Source: JASLDZ01 sp964235945 (GTDB lineage: Bacteria; Pseudomonadota; Alphaproteobacteria; Caulobacterales; Caulobacteraceae). From it: 40,601 nucleotides of DNA. Location: contig CAXSDV010000021.1 in the NCBI GenBank assembly GCA_964235945.1, forward strand, positions 1 to 40,601, in the 5' to 3' direction. Under the pieces are notes generated by a model. It saw only the letters and a list, made by a program, of their open reading frames with translations, had not been told where the DNA came from and did no database searches. Numbering within the stretch: position 1 is the first letter of the stretch; each line of letters begins with the position of its first letter. The translations under genes and the position numbers were made by a program. Shown piece by piece: positions 1 to 8,498 of the stretch.

Positions 1-627
<627 letters not shown>

Positions 628-630
628 GGC

Positions 631-1803
631 TCACAGCCGGCCGCGCGTGCGCAGCACGCCGATCACGGCGTCCGCCGCGCGGCCGGACGGGTCTTCCCCG
701 CCGCGGCCCATGCGGTCCAGCGCCGCCCACTGGGCGGCGACCTGCCGGGCGCGCAGGACCGGGTCGTCGATCCGTGCGGCGAGCGCGGCCGCCAGCCGGC
801 CGGGTTCGCAGCGGCCCTGGATGAACTCGGGCATGACCTCCGCCCCGGCCGCGATGTTGAGCAGGCTGGCGTAGGGCGTGGTGACGATCAGCTTGGCCAA
901 CGCCCAGGTGATCGGCCCCAGCCGGTAGGCCACCACCACCGGCGCGCCCGCCAGCGCCAACTCGGTGGTGACCGTGCCCGAGCAGGCCAGGGCGACGGTC
1001 GCGGCGGCGAAGGCGTCGTCCTTCGACGCCTCGTCTTCGACCAAGTGCGTCGGCCCCCAGGAGGCGACGGCCGCCCGCACCGCTTCGGCCACGGTGGCGG
1101 CCAGGGGGATCACCACTTCCATCCTCGGATGCGAGGCGCGCAGTCGGCGAACGGTCCCGCCGAAGGCCGGCGCGAGGCGCGCCACCTCGCCGGGGCGGCT
1201 GCCGGGAAGCACGAGGAGCAGCGGGGCGTGCGCGTCGACGCCCAGCGCGGCGCGCAGGCGCGCGGGGTCCGTGTGCGCGAAGCCGCGCGCCAGGGCGGGG
1301 GAGCCGACCACGGTGGTCGCCAAGCCCGCCCGCTCGAACAGGGGCGCGTCGAAGGGATGCAGCGCCAGGAGGTGGTCGACCGCGCTCGCCAGCACCCGCG
1401 CGCGGCCGGGGCGCGACGCCCAGACCTGCGGGCCGACGTACTTGACCAGCGGCAAGTCCGGATCCAGCCGGCGCAGGCGGTGAGCGACGCGCAGAGTGAA
1501 GCCCCAGGAGTCGATCAGCACCGCCGCGTCCGGCCGCTCGCGGGCCGCCAGGGCGGCGGTCTCGTTCGCCCGCGCCACCACCCGGCGATAGGCGGCGATC
1601 CCTTCCGCAAAGCCCAGCACCGAGAGTTCGGCGATGTCGAACGGGCTCTCGACGCCTTCCGCCGCCATGCGCACGCCGCCGACGCCGACGAAGCGGACGC
1701 CCTCGCCCAGGCGTTCGCGCAGGGCCCGCGCGAGGCCCGCGCCCAGGGCGTCGCCGCTGGCCTCGCCGGCCACGAGGAGGATTTTGAGCCCGTCGCGGCT
1801 CAC
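631..1803 (-). CDS. lpxB: Lipid-A-disaccharide synthase
   Basis: LpxB, a family GT19 glycosyltransferase at the inner face of the inner membrane, joins lipid X and UDP-2,3-diacylglucosamine to make the lipid A disaccharide. The 390-residue protein has normal length and starts with the family hallmark, KILLVAGEASGDALGA (residues 7-22). Further on are VKYVGPQVWASRPGR, LLVLPGSRPGEV (the LPGSR donor-site motif) and a C-terminal EVMPEFIQGRCEP motif. The start is GTG at 1803-1801, overlapping the lpxI stop in a GTGA arrangement, which implies translational coupling. It is the last gene of the long minus-strand envelope cluster and directly follows lpxI, whose product (lipid X) it uses. Confidence 0.97.
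   Translation of the reverse strand: MSRDGLKILLVAGEASGDALGAGLARALRERLGEGVRFVGVGGVRMAAEGVESPFDIAELSVLGFAEGIAAYRRVVARANETAALAARERPDAAVLIDSWGFTLRVAHRLRRLDPDLPLVKYVGPQVWASRPGRARVLASAVDHLLALHPFDAPLFERAGLATTVVGSPALARGFAHTDPARLRAALGVDAHAPLLLVLPGSRPGEVARLAPAFGGTVRRLRASHPRMEVVIPLAATVAEAVRAAVASWGPTHLVEDEASKDDAFAAATVALACSGTVTTELALAGAPVVVAYRLGPITWALAKLIVTTPYASLLNIAAGAEVMPEFIQGRCEPGRLAAALAARIDDPVLRARQVAAQWAALDRMGRGGEDPSGRAADAVIGVLRTRGRL
637..686. terminator. Long-stem hairpin at the gltA/lpxB convergence
   Basis: A perfect 10-bp inverted repeat, CCGGCCGCGC at 637-646 and GCGCGGCCGG at 677-686, encloses a 30-nt loop that contains a smaller CGCCG/CGGCG stem. It begins 10 bp after the gltA stop and lies inside the 3' coding end of lpxB. 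Neither side has a T-tract, so it is not a classical intrinsic terminator. It could slow polymerase or protect the 3' ends of convergent transcripts. Chance occurrence in GC-rich coding DNA is a real alternative. Confidence 0.3.
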
Positions 1804-2669
1804 GCGCCGGGAGCTTCCACGCCGACCACGAACAAGCCGAGCCGGTCGGCGGCGGCGGCGATGGCCGCCTGATCAAGCAGCAGGGTCCCGCCCGCTTCCG
1901 CCGCGACGCCGGCCAAGCCCGCAGCCGCCGCCAGCTCGACGGTGAGCACCCCCAGCGTGGGCAGGTCGACCCGGCGCTCCTGCGAAGGCTTGGGCGCCTT
2001 GGCGAGCACGCCCACGCGCGCGCCCTCCCCCCCGCGCAGGTGCGTCGGCAGGTCGGCGCAACGGCGCAGCATGGCGTCCGTCCCTTCCTGCGCCTCCACC
2101 GCCAGCACCACGCCTCGGGCGACCACCGCGCCCTGGCCGATGTCGAGGCCGCCCAACGCCCGCGCGATCCGCAGGGCTTCGGCGAGGTCGGCGGCGTGCT
2201 CGGGCGCGGGCGCACGCCGGCCCAGCGGACCGGCGGCCAGGACGAGGCCCGCCCCCTCCCCCGCCTCGTGCGCGCCTTCGATGCGGAAGCCCTCGCGGGC
2301 GAACTGGTCGAGCACGTAGCGCAGCAGGGCGTCGTCCCCCCGCCGCGCAGCCGCGACCGCCCCGGGCAGCGCCGCGAGGCCGCGCAGGTCGGGTTTCAGC
2401 GCGGAGAAGTCCGGCCGCGACACCTGGCCCACGAAGCAGACCGCTTCGCATCCGGCGCGCGCCAGGAGCGAGAAGCAGCGGCCGAGCTCGGCCAGTCCCG
2501 CAACGTCTCCCGGCAGGTCGGCGAGGTCCGGGCCCGCGAAGCCGCGCAGGCGGATCACGAACACCTCCCGGCCGGCGGCCTGGGCGCGTTCGGCCACCAC
2601 CCGGGGCAACGCCCCGCCGCCGGCGATCAGGCCGAGCTTGCCCCGTCCGGCCACGCCGCCGCCGTCCAC
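1800..2669 (-). CDS. lpxI: UDP-2,3-diacylglucosamine pyrophosphatase, LpxI type
   Basis: LpxI (DUF1009 family) hydrolyses UDP-2,3-diacylglucosamine to lipid X and UMP, the fourth step of lipid A synthesis. It replaces the unrelated LpxH in many alphaproteobacteria and was first characterised in Caulobacter. The 289-residue protein opens with KLGLIAGGGALPRVVAE and contains FVGQVSRPDF, RGDDALLRYV, DIGQGAVVARGVVLAVEA and, near the C-terminus, KAPKPSQERRVDLPTLG, a conserved family block. The start is assigned to GTG 2669, 10 bp after the lpxA stop. A second GTG five codons in (2654) is also possible; neither has a strong ribosome binding site. The place between lpxA and lpxB fits the pathway order. 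Confidence 0.95.
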   Translation of the reverse strand: MDGGGVAGRGKLGLIAGGGALPRVVAERAQAAGREVFVIRLRGFAGPDLADLPGDVAGLAELGRCFSLLARAGCEAVCFVGQVSRPDFSALKPDLRGLAALPGAVAAARRGDDALLRYVLDQFAREGFRIEGAHEAGEGAGLVLAAGPLGRRAPAPEHAADLAEALRIARALGGLDIGQGAVVARGVVLAVEAQEGTDAMLRRCADLPTHLRGGEGARVGVLAKAPKPSQERRVDLPTLGVLTVELAAAAGLAGVAAEAGGTLLLDQAAIAAAADRLGLFVVGVEAPGA

Positions 2670-2679
2670 GCGGGCGCCG

Positions 2680-3471
2680 TCAGGCCAGGCTCGGCAGGCA
2701 GAGCGGGCGCGAGGCGTCCGCGCGCACGAAATCGACGATCTCCCTCACCTCCGGCGAGGCGGAGAACACGCGCGCCACGTCCTCCAGCCGCTCCTGAAAG
2801 GTGCCCTCGGGACCGAACAGCAGGCGATAGCTGGCGCGCAGGGACCCGATCGCCTCGCGCGAGAAGCCGCGGCGCTTGAGCCCCACGAGGTTCAGCCCCT
2901 CCAGGTGCGCGTGCACCCCCCAGACCGAGCCGAAGGGGATCACGTCCTTGGTCACCGCCGAGACGCCGCCGATGAAGGCGAAGCGGCCGATGCGGGTGTA
3001 TTGGTGGGCGGCGCACAGGCCGCCCATGAACACTCCGTCGCCGACGTGGACGTGGCCGCCCAGGGTGGCGTTGTTGGCGAAGGTCACGTTGTCGCCCACC
3101 ACGCAGTCGTGTGCCACGTGGCTGGCGACCATGTAGAGGCTGTCGGACCCCACGCGGGTGACGCCGCCCCCCGCCACCGTGCCCGTGTGCATGGTCACAT
3201 GCTCGCGGATGACGTTGCGGGCCCCGATCACCAGTCGCGTGGGTTCGCCCTTGTGCGCCAAGTGCTGGGGGGCGCCGCCCAGGACGGCGAAGGAGTGGAC
3301 GGCGGTGTCCTCGCCCAGGGTGGTGTCGCCTTCGATCACCACGTGGCTGACCAGGCGCACGCGTGCGCCGAGCCTGGCCCCCGGGCCGACGATGCAGAAG
3401 GGCCCGACCTCCACGTCGTCCGCCAGCTCGGCGGCGGGATCGACCAGGGCGGTGGGATGGACGACGGCCAT
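2680..3471 (-). CDS. lpxA: UDP-N-acetylglucosamine acyltransferase
   Basis: LpxA transfers a 3-hydroxyacyl chain from acyl carrier protein to UDP-GlcNAc, the first step of lipid A synthesis. The 263-residue protein is a left-handed parallel beta-helix built from hexapeptide repeats (residues about 3-185, e.g. VEVGPFCIVGPGARLG) followed by a helical C-terminal domain. The catalytic histidine is H121 in SHVAHDCVVGDN. The frame stays open upstream through fabZ, but homology begins at MAVVHPTALVDP (ATG 3471), just after the fabZ stop, so I start it there; the longer frame would duplicate the fabZ region. It is co-transcribed with fabZ and lpxD, the classic lpxD-fabZ-lpxA order. Confidence 0.97.
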   Translation of the reverse strand: MAVVHPTALVDPAAELADDVEVGPFCIVGPGARLGARVRLVSHVVIEGDTTLGEDTAVHSFAVLGGAPQHLAHKGEPTRLVIGARNVIREHVTMHTGTVAGGGVTRVGSDSLYMVASHVAHDCVVGDNVTFANNATLGGHVHVGDGVFMGGLCAAHQYTRIGRFAFIGGVSAVTKDVIPFGSVWGVHAHLEGLNLVGLKRRGFSREAIGSLRASYRLLFGPEGTFQERLEDVARVFSASPEVREIVDFVRADASRPLCLPSLA

Positions 3472-3476
3472 GCGTC

Positions 3477-4031
3477 TCAGCCGCGGGTGGAGACGACCAT
3501 GGCGGCGAACTCGGCCTGGGCCGCCACCTTGTCGTCCACCAGCGCCCGGCCGCGGAACTTGAACACGTCCCCGCGGGCGCGGATCACCTCCACGGGCATG
3601 CGCAGCACGTCGCCGGGCTTCACCGGCTGGCGGAAGCGCACCTCGTCCATGGACATGAAGAGGATGGTCTTGCCTTCCACGTCGGCGTTGAGCGACTTGG
3701 ACATCAGCACCGCCCCCGTCTGCGCCATGGCCTCCACGATCAACACGCCGGGCATGACAGGGTTGTCGGGGAAGTGGCCGAGGAAGAAAGGCTCGTTGAT
3801 GGTCACGCACTTGACGCCGACGATGGACTGGTGCGCGCGGTAATCCTCCGCCTTGTCCACCAGCAGGAACGGATAGCGGTGCGGGATGCGGCGCAGGATC
3901 TCCTGCATCTCGATCAGCGGCGCGTGGTCGCCCACCGCAGCGGCGCCCGGGCCGGCGTGCTTGTTGGCGGGCGCGGTCCGCACCTCCGCCGTCCCGTCGA
4001 CCTGCGCCGAATCAGCCCCCGCCGCCGTCAT
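3477..4031 (-). CDS. fabZ: 3-hydroxyacyl-[acyl carrier protein] dehydratase
   Basis: FabZ dehydrates 3-hydroxyacyl-ACP in fatty-acid elongation and competes with LpxA and LpxD for the same acyl-ACP pool, which explains its place between them. The protein is 184 residues with a hot-dog fold. Visible motifs are PHRYPFLLVDK (50-60) and GHFPDNPVMPG followed by LIVEAMAQ, giving the catalytic pair H86 and E100 at the usual 14-residue spacing. The first 35-40 residues are an Ala/Gly-rich extension absent from typical FabZ. The ATG at 4031 overlaps the lpxD stop in an ATGA arrangement, so the long form is plausible, but a shorter form cannot be excluded. Confidence 0.96.
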   Translation of the reverse strand: MTAAGADSAQVDGTAEVRTAPANKHAGPGAAAVGDHAPLIEMQEILRRIPHRYPFLLVDKAEDYRAHQSIVGVKCVTINEPFFLGHFPDNPVMPGVLIVEAMAQTGAVLMSKSLNADVEGKTILFMSMDEVRFRQPVKPGDVLRMPVEVIRARGDVFKFRGRALVDDKVAAQAEFAAMVVSTRG

Positions 4032-5047
4032 CGCACGTCCTCGCGTTCCTTCGCCTGACGCGCCAGCCAGGCCGTCTCGCGCATGAAGCGGCGCAGGGGG
4101 CGGGCGGGCGAGCCGCAGTAGATCTCCCCGGCGGGCACGTTCTTCATCACCCCCGCGGCGGCGGCGATCTTAGCCCCGGAGCCGATGTCGAGGTGGTCGG
4201 CTATGCCGGCCCGCCCGCCGAACATGGCCCCGTCGCCCACCGTGCAGCTTCCGGAGATGCCCGTGTGCGCCGCCAGCACGCAGTTGCGCCCGAGCCGGAC
4301 GTTGTGGGCGACCTGGACCAGGTTGTCGATCTTGGTGTTCTCGCCGACCACCGTGTCCTCCCAGGCCCCGCGGTCGATGCAGGTGTTGGCTCCCACGGTG
4401 ACGCCGTCCTGAAGGATCACCCGGCCGAGCTGGGGCACGTCCACCGCGCCCGCGCGGCTGCCGGCCACGCCGAAGCCCGCCTCGCCGATCACCGCGCCCG
4501 AGAGGATGCGCACCCGGTCGCCGATCAGCGCGAAGCCCAGGGTGGCGTTGGCTCCGATGTGGCAACCTCGGCCGATCGCCACGCCCGGGCCGATCACCGT
4601 GTTGGCCCCGACCTGGGCGCCGCGCCCGATGCGGGCGCCCGGCCCCACCACCACGCCGGGGCCGAGGTCGACCTCGTCCTCCAGCTCCGCTTCGGGGTGG
4701 ACGGACGGCGCGCCCGCGCCGTGCAGGCGCACCCGGTGCAGGGCCGCCGCGGCGCGGGCGTAGGCGGCCAGCGGCTCGGGCGAGACCAGCCTCACGCAGT
4801 CTTCCGGGGCGGCCTCGGCCTGGGCGGCGGAAACGAACACCGCCCCCGCGCGCGTGCGGCCGAGGTCGGCGACGTAGCGCCGGTCGGACAGGAACGAGAC
4901 GTCGCCCCGCCCCGCCCGGTCCAGGGGCGCAACGCCCATGAGCGCCCGCCCGCCCTCGGACGCCTGCGCGAGCTCGGCTCCCGTGACGGCGGCCAGCTCG
5001 GCCGCCGTCACGGGACCGGTGGAGACGAAGAACCGTGGATCCGGCAT
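4028..5047 (-). CDS. lpxD: UDP-3-O-(3-hydroxyacyl)glucosamine N-acyltransferase
   Basis: LpxD adds the second 3-hydroxyacyl chain, to the 2-amino group of UDP-3-O-acylglucosamine, in lipid A synthesis. The 339-residue protein has the usual three parts: an N-terminal uridine-binding domain (about 1-100, with GDVSFLSDRRY), a left-handed beta-helix of hexapeptide repeats (about 115-300) and a short C-terminal helix. The catalytic histidine is H248 in DNLVQVAHNV. The start ATG 5047 has a strong ribosome binding site, CGGAGG, 6 nt upstream. The 43-bp gap to skp is among the larger ones in this cluster but shows no terminator. Confidence 0.97.
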   Translation of the reverse strand: MPDPRFFVSTGPVTAAELAAVTGAELAQASEGGRALMGVAPLDRAGRGDVSFLSDRRYVADLGRTRAGAVFVSAAQAEAAPEDCVRLVSPEPLAAYARAAAALHRVRLHGAGAPSVHPEAELEDEVDLGPGVVVGPGARIGRGAQVGANTVIGPGVAIGRGCHIGANATLGFALIGDRVRILSGAVIGEAGFGVAGSRAGAVDVPQLGRVILQDGVTVGANTCIDRGAWEDTVVGENTKIDNLVQVAHNVRLGRNCVLAAHTGISGSCTVGDGAMFGGRAGIADHLDIGSGAKIAAAAGVMKNVPAGEIYCGSPARPLRRFMRETAWLARQAKEREDVR

Positions 5048-5090
5048 GGCGCCCTCCGAACGAACGACGGACGACGCCGCACCCGGTGTC

Positions 5091-5741
5091 TTAGCGCACC
5101 GCGCCGCCGGCGGGCAGACGCTCGCGATCGAAGGTGAGCGTCGGCAGCTTGGTGTTGAGCTGCTGCACCACCTGGCCGGTCAGGTCCATGGCGGGATTGG
5201 AGGCGAACACCGCGTCGTCGCCGTTCAGCAGGATGCTGCAATTGTGGCTCTGGTACACCGCCTGGGCGATGGGGCCGACCTGCTCGTTGATGCGGGCGAT
5301 GGCTTTCTGCTGGGTGAGCTGGAGCTCCTGGCGGCGGGTCTCGCCCAGCTGCTGGAAGGTCTGGGCGCGCTGGGTCAGGGCCGCCTCCTGCTTCTGGCGG
5401 GCCTCGACGCCCAGGGTGGAGCGCTGGGCCTCGAAGGTCTTGGCGTCCGCCTCGAGCGAGGTGCGCTGGGGATCGAGCTCGGCGCGGACCACCTGGGTCA
5501 GCTGCTCCAGGCGGGCGGCGGCGGCCCGGCCCGCGCTGGAGGCCCCCACGGCGCCCTGGCGGGAGAACACGCACACGCCCGCGAGAGGAGGACCGTGGGT
5601 GATGGGCGGGCCGGCGGGAGCGGCGGCCGGAGCGGCGGCGGCGGGCGTGGCTGCGGCGCGACGGGCCTGGGCGCCGGCCGGACCGGTCAAGGCGGCGAGC
5701 GACAGGAGGGCGACGGACGCGCCGAGGAGCTTGCGGGTCAT
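5091..5741 (-). CDS. skp: Skp/OmpH-family periplasmic chaperone
   Basis: Skp-type chaperones hold unfolded outer-membrane proteins in the periplasm on their way to the BAM complex. This 216-residue protein has a signal peptide (1-25, MTRKLLGASVALLSLAAL then cleavage near GAQA), an Ala/Pro-rich linker (26-52), a beta-strand around VCVFSRQGAV, a long Gln/Glu/Arg-rich helical arm (about 75-160) and a final core segment. It is quite divergent in sequence. Two cysteines, C57 and C168, fall in the predicted core segments before and after the arms and could form a disulfide. ATG 5741 is chosen because it begins the signal peptide, 7 bp after the bamA stop; the frame is open further upstream inside bamA. 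The bamA-skp-lpxD neighbourhood is the standard one. Confidence 0.88.
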   Translation of the reverse strand: MTRKLLGASVALLSLAALTGPAGAQARRAAATPAAAAPAAAPAGPPITHGPPLAGVCVFSRQGAVGASSAGRAAAARLEQLTQVVRAELDPQRTSLEADAKTFEAQRSTLGVEARQKQEAALTQRAQTFQQLGETRRQELQLTQQKAIARINEQVGPIAQAVYQSHNCSILLNGDDAVFASNPAMDLTGQVVQQLNTKLPTLTFDRERLPAGGAVR

Positions 5742-5748
5742 GAGATCT

Positions 5749-8472
5749 CTAGAATTGCGTGTTGGTGGAGAAGCGGAAGGTCTCGGTGCGATCGTAGTTC
5801 GTCTTAGCCAGGACCTTGCTGAAGTCCAGTCGAATGGGACCCAGGGGCGACGTCCAGAATACGCTGACGCCCGCCGAAGCTCGAAGGGCCAGATCGTCGC
5901 GGATTTCACCGGGGATGGTCGTGGTCGCGCCGGTGGCGGTCGTGGTGGTGCGGACGGTGTTCCTGACGCTCGAGTCGAGTTTGCCGACCGTGCCGAAGTC
6001 GCTGAAGAGGGCGGTGCGGATGCCGTACTGCTCGGGAAGGAAGTTGGGCAGGCTGAGTTCGACGGTGCCGATGCCGTAGAGATTGCCGCCCAGGGCCTCG
6101 TCGTAGGTCGTGTCGCGCGGGCCGATGCCGGCGGTCTCGAAGCCGCGGAAGCTTGCGCCGCCCTTGTAGAAGCGGTCGTTGATGCGCGTGACGTTGCCGC
6201 CGTAGGGCAAGAGATATCCCGCCGTACCCGTCAAGCTCAGGATGTAGCTGGGCGTGATCGCCTGGTAGATCGAGAAGTCGGCCTCGCTCTTCAGGAATTT
6301 GACGTCGCCGCCGACGCCCGCGAAGTCCTGGTTCAGGTCCGCCTTGAAGCCGCGGGTCGGGCGGCGCGGGTCGTTGCGCTTGTCGAGCGACAGGGTGTAG
6401 CCGACGGTCGAGTAGAAGGCGTCGCCGCGCTGGTCGCAGATGGTGAGCGACACGGTGCCCGCGTCGCAGAGGGATGAATCCACCGACACCCGGTCCTGGT
6501 GGATGCTGTAGCGCACCGACAAGTAGGTGTTGAGGTTGATCGGGAAGCCCGCCCGCAGCGTGCCGCCGAACGACTCCGAGTCGAAGCCGGAGTATTCGCT
6601 GAAGTCGTAGCGGTAGGAGAACAGGTCGAAGCCCGCGCGCACGTTGCGGCCCAGGAAGCGCGGCTCGGTGAAGCGGAAGTCGATCTGCTGACGCAGCGAG
6701 CCCACCGAGGCGCGCAAGCTGACCGACTGGCCCGTGCCGCGGAAGTTGTTCTGCTCGACCCCCACGTCCAGCAACAGCTTGTCGACCGAGCTGTAGCCCG
6801 CGCCCAGGCTGAGCTGACCCGTGGGCTGCTCTTGCACCTTGACACGCAGTTGCGTCTTGTCCGGGGCCGACCCCGGAAGCTGGTCGATGTCCACCGTCTT
6901 GAAGAAATCCAGCCGCTTCACGTTCAGCTTGGAGCGGTCGACCAGCACCCGGTTGTAGGCGTCGCCTTCCGAGAGGCTGAGCTCGCGCCGGATGACGTAG
7001 TCCTGGGTGGCGGTGTTGCCGACGATGTCGATCCGTTCGACGTAGACGCGCGGGCCCTCGCGCACGTCGAAGTTGATGTCGACGGTGCGCGTCTTGGGGT
7101 TTGCGGTCTGGCGCGGACGTATGTCGACAAACGCGAAGCCCGCCGCCCCGGCGGCGAAGGTGAGCTGGTCGACCGCTCCCTCGATCCGGTCTCCCTGGTA
7201 CTGCTGGCCCTCCTTGATGGGGAGCAGCGCGCGCAGGAGGCCGGCGTTCAGCCGCTTCAGGTCCGTGTTGACCGTCAGCTTGCCGAACTTGTACTTCGGA
7301 CCTTCGTCCAACACGTAAGTGAGAGCGAAGCTCTTCTGGTCCGGCAGAAGCTCGGCCGTCGCGGACAGGACCTTGAAGTCGTAATATCCGTGGTTCACAT
7401 AGTACTTACGAAGCTGCTCGCGATCGTACTCGATGCGGTCCGGATCGTAGTTGTCATTGGAGGAGAAAAAGCGATACCAGCGGCTCTCCTTGGTCACCAC
7501 CACGTCGTGCAGGGCGGCGTCGTTGAACGCCTTGTTGCCGACGAAGTTGATGCTCTGGATGCCGGTCTTCGGTCCTTCGGCGATCTCGAACACGAGGTCG
7601 ACCCGCTTCTGGGGCAGGTTGACGATCTTGGGCGTCACCGTCGCCGAGATGCGACCGGAGCGGCGATAGAGTTCGACGATGCGCTGCACGTCGGCCAGCA
7701 CGTGGCTCTTCGTGAAGATGCCGCGCGGGTGAATGGAGATCTCGTCGCGCAGCTTGTCGTCGGCCAGGGCCGAGTTACCCTCGAACACGACTTGATTGAT
7801 GATCGGGTTTTCGATCACGCGGATCACCAGGTCGCCGTCGGCGCGCAACTCGATCCGCTCGTCGGAGAACAGGTCGGTGCGCTGCAGCGTCTTGAGCGCG
7901 AGGTCCAGCCGCGCCGGATCGACCGTGTCGCCCGGCGAGACCGGCAGGTAGGCGATGATGGTGGAGCTCTCGATCCGCTCGTTGCCCTCCACCAGTATGC
8001 GCCTCACCACCCCCGACTGGTTGGCGGGGGTGGACAGGTTGGAGCCGAGGCCCGTCGCGGCCGCGGCCTGGGCGGCGGCGGGCGAGGGCACGCCCACCCC
8101 CGCGTTGGCCTGCTCCGGCGTGGGCGTGAGGGGCGCGGGCGGCAGGGCGGGCGTGACGTCCGGCCCCTTGGGCACGCCGTCGGCGCCGACGTCGGGCGGG
8201 GCGGAGGCGGCGCCGGCGGTGGTGCTGCCCCCCGACTCGCCGAAACCGGGCGCGTTCACCTCACGGCTGTCGAGCCCCTGGGGGCCCTCCACGGTGCCGC
8301 TGGGCCCCGGCCCGGCGGGCGGAACCGTGGCGGCGCGGGCGGCCGGGGCCGTCACCTGCCCTCCCGTGCCCTGTCCCTGATCCTGGGCGAAGGCCGGAGG
8401 GACGAGCGCGGTCGTGGCCATCAGGAGGGCCGCACCGGACAGCAGCGCGGCGCCGTGGTCGCGAGTCTTCAA
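5749..8472 (-). CDS. bamA: Outer-membrane protein assembly factor BamA
   Basis: BamA is the barrel subunit that folds and inserts outer-membrane proteins. As started here it has 907 residues: signal peptide 1-30 (MKTRDHGAALLSGAALLM...AFAQ), a Pro/Ala/Gly-rich region about 31-153, five POTRA domains (about 154-223, 225-301, 304-392, 395-472, 475-549) and a 16-strand barrel from about 552 ending in phenylalanine. The loop-6 motif appears as FRGF (775-778). The frame is open far upstream across rseP in another register, but only TTG 8472 gives a proper signal peptide, and GAGG lies 6 nt before it. ATG 8421 would leave no charged n-region. The roughly 120-residue disordered linker makes the protein longer than usual BamA (about 770-800). 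Confidence 0.94.
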   Translation of the reverse strand: MKTRDHGAALLSGAALLMATTALVPPAFAQDQGQGTGGQVTAPAARAATVPPAGPGPSGTVEGPQGLDSREVNAPGFGESGGSTTAGAASAPPDVGADGVPKGPDVTPALPPAPLTPTPEQANAGVGVPSPAAAQAAAATGLGSNLSTPANQSGVVRRILVEGNERIESSTIIAYLPVSPGDTVDPARLDLALKTLQRTDLFSDERIELRADGDLVIRVIENPIINQVVFEGNSALADDKLRDEISIHPRGIFTKSHVLADVQRIVELYRRSGRISATVTPKIVNLPQKRVDLVFEIAEGPKTGIQSINFVGNKAFNDAALHDVVVTKESRWYRFFSSNDNYDPDRIEYDREQLRKYYVNHGYYDFKVLSATAELLPDQKSFALTYVLDEGPKYKFGKLTVNTDLKRLNAGLLRALLPIKEGQQYQGDRIEGAVDQLTFAAGAAGFAFVDIRPRQTANPKTRTVDINFDVREGPRVYVERIDIVGNTATQDYVIRRELSLSEGDAYNRVLVDRSKLNVKRLDFFKTVDIDQLPGSAPDKTQLRVKVQEQPTGQLSLGAGYSSVDKLLLDVGVEQNNFRGTGQSVSLRASVGSLRQQIDFRFTEPRFLGRNVRAGFDLFSYRYDFSEYSGFDSESFGGTLRAGFPINLNTYLSVRYSIHQDRVSVDSSLCDAGTVSLTICDQRGDAFYSTVGYTLSLDKRNDPRRPTRGFKADLNQDFAGVGGDVKFLKSEADFSIYQAITPSYILSLTGTAGYLLPYGGNVTRINDRFYKGGASFRGFETAGIGPRDTTYDEALGGNLYGIGTVELSLPNFLPEQYGIRTALFSDFGTVGKLDSSVRNTVRTTTTATGATTTIPGEIRDDLALRASAGVSVFWTSPLGPIRLDFSKVLAKTNYDRTETFRFSTNTQF

Positions 8473-8478
8473 CGTCAA

Positions 8479-8482
8479 CCTC
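8479..8482 (-). promoter_or_regulatory. Ribosome binding site selecting the TTG start of bamA
   Basis: On the minus strand GAGG is followed by six bases and then TTG at 8472. A second in-frame TTG at 8478 would directly abut this GAGG, and the first in-frame ATG (8421) lies inside the signal peptide. The spacing therefore favours 8472. It lies in the 26-bp gap after the rseP stop. Confidence 0.6.
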
Positions 8483-8498
8483 AGGGGAAAGCGACGGG

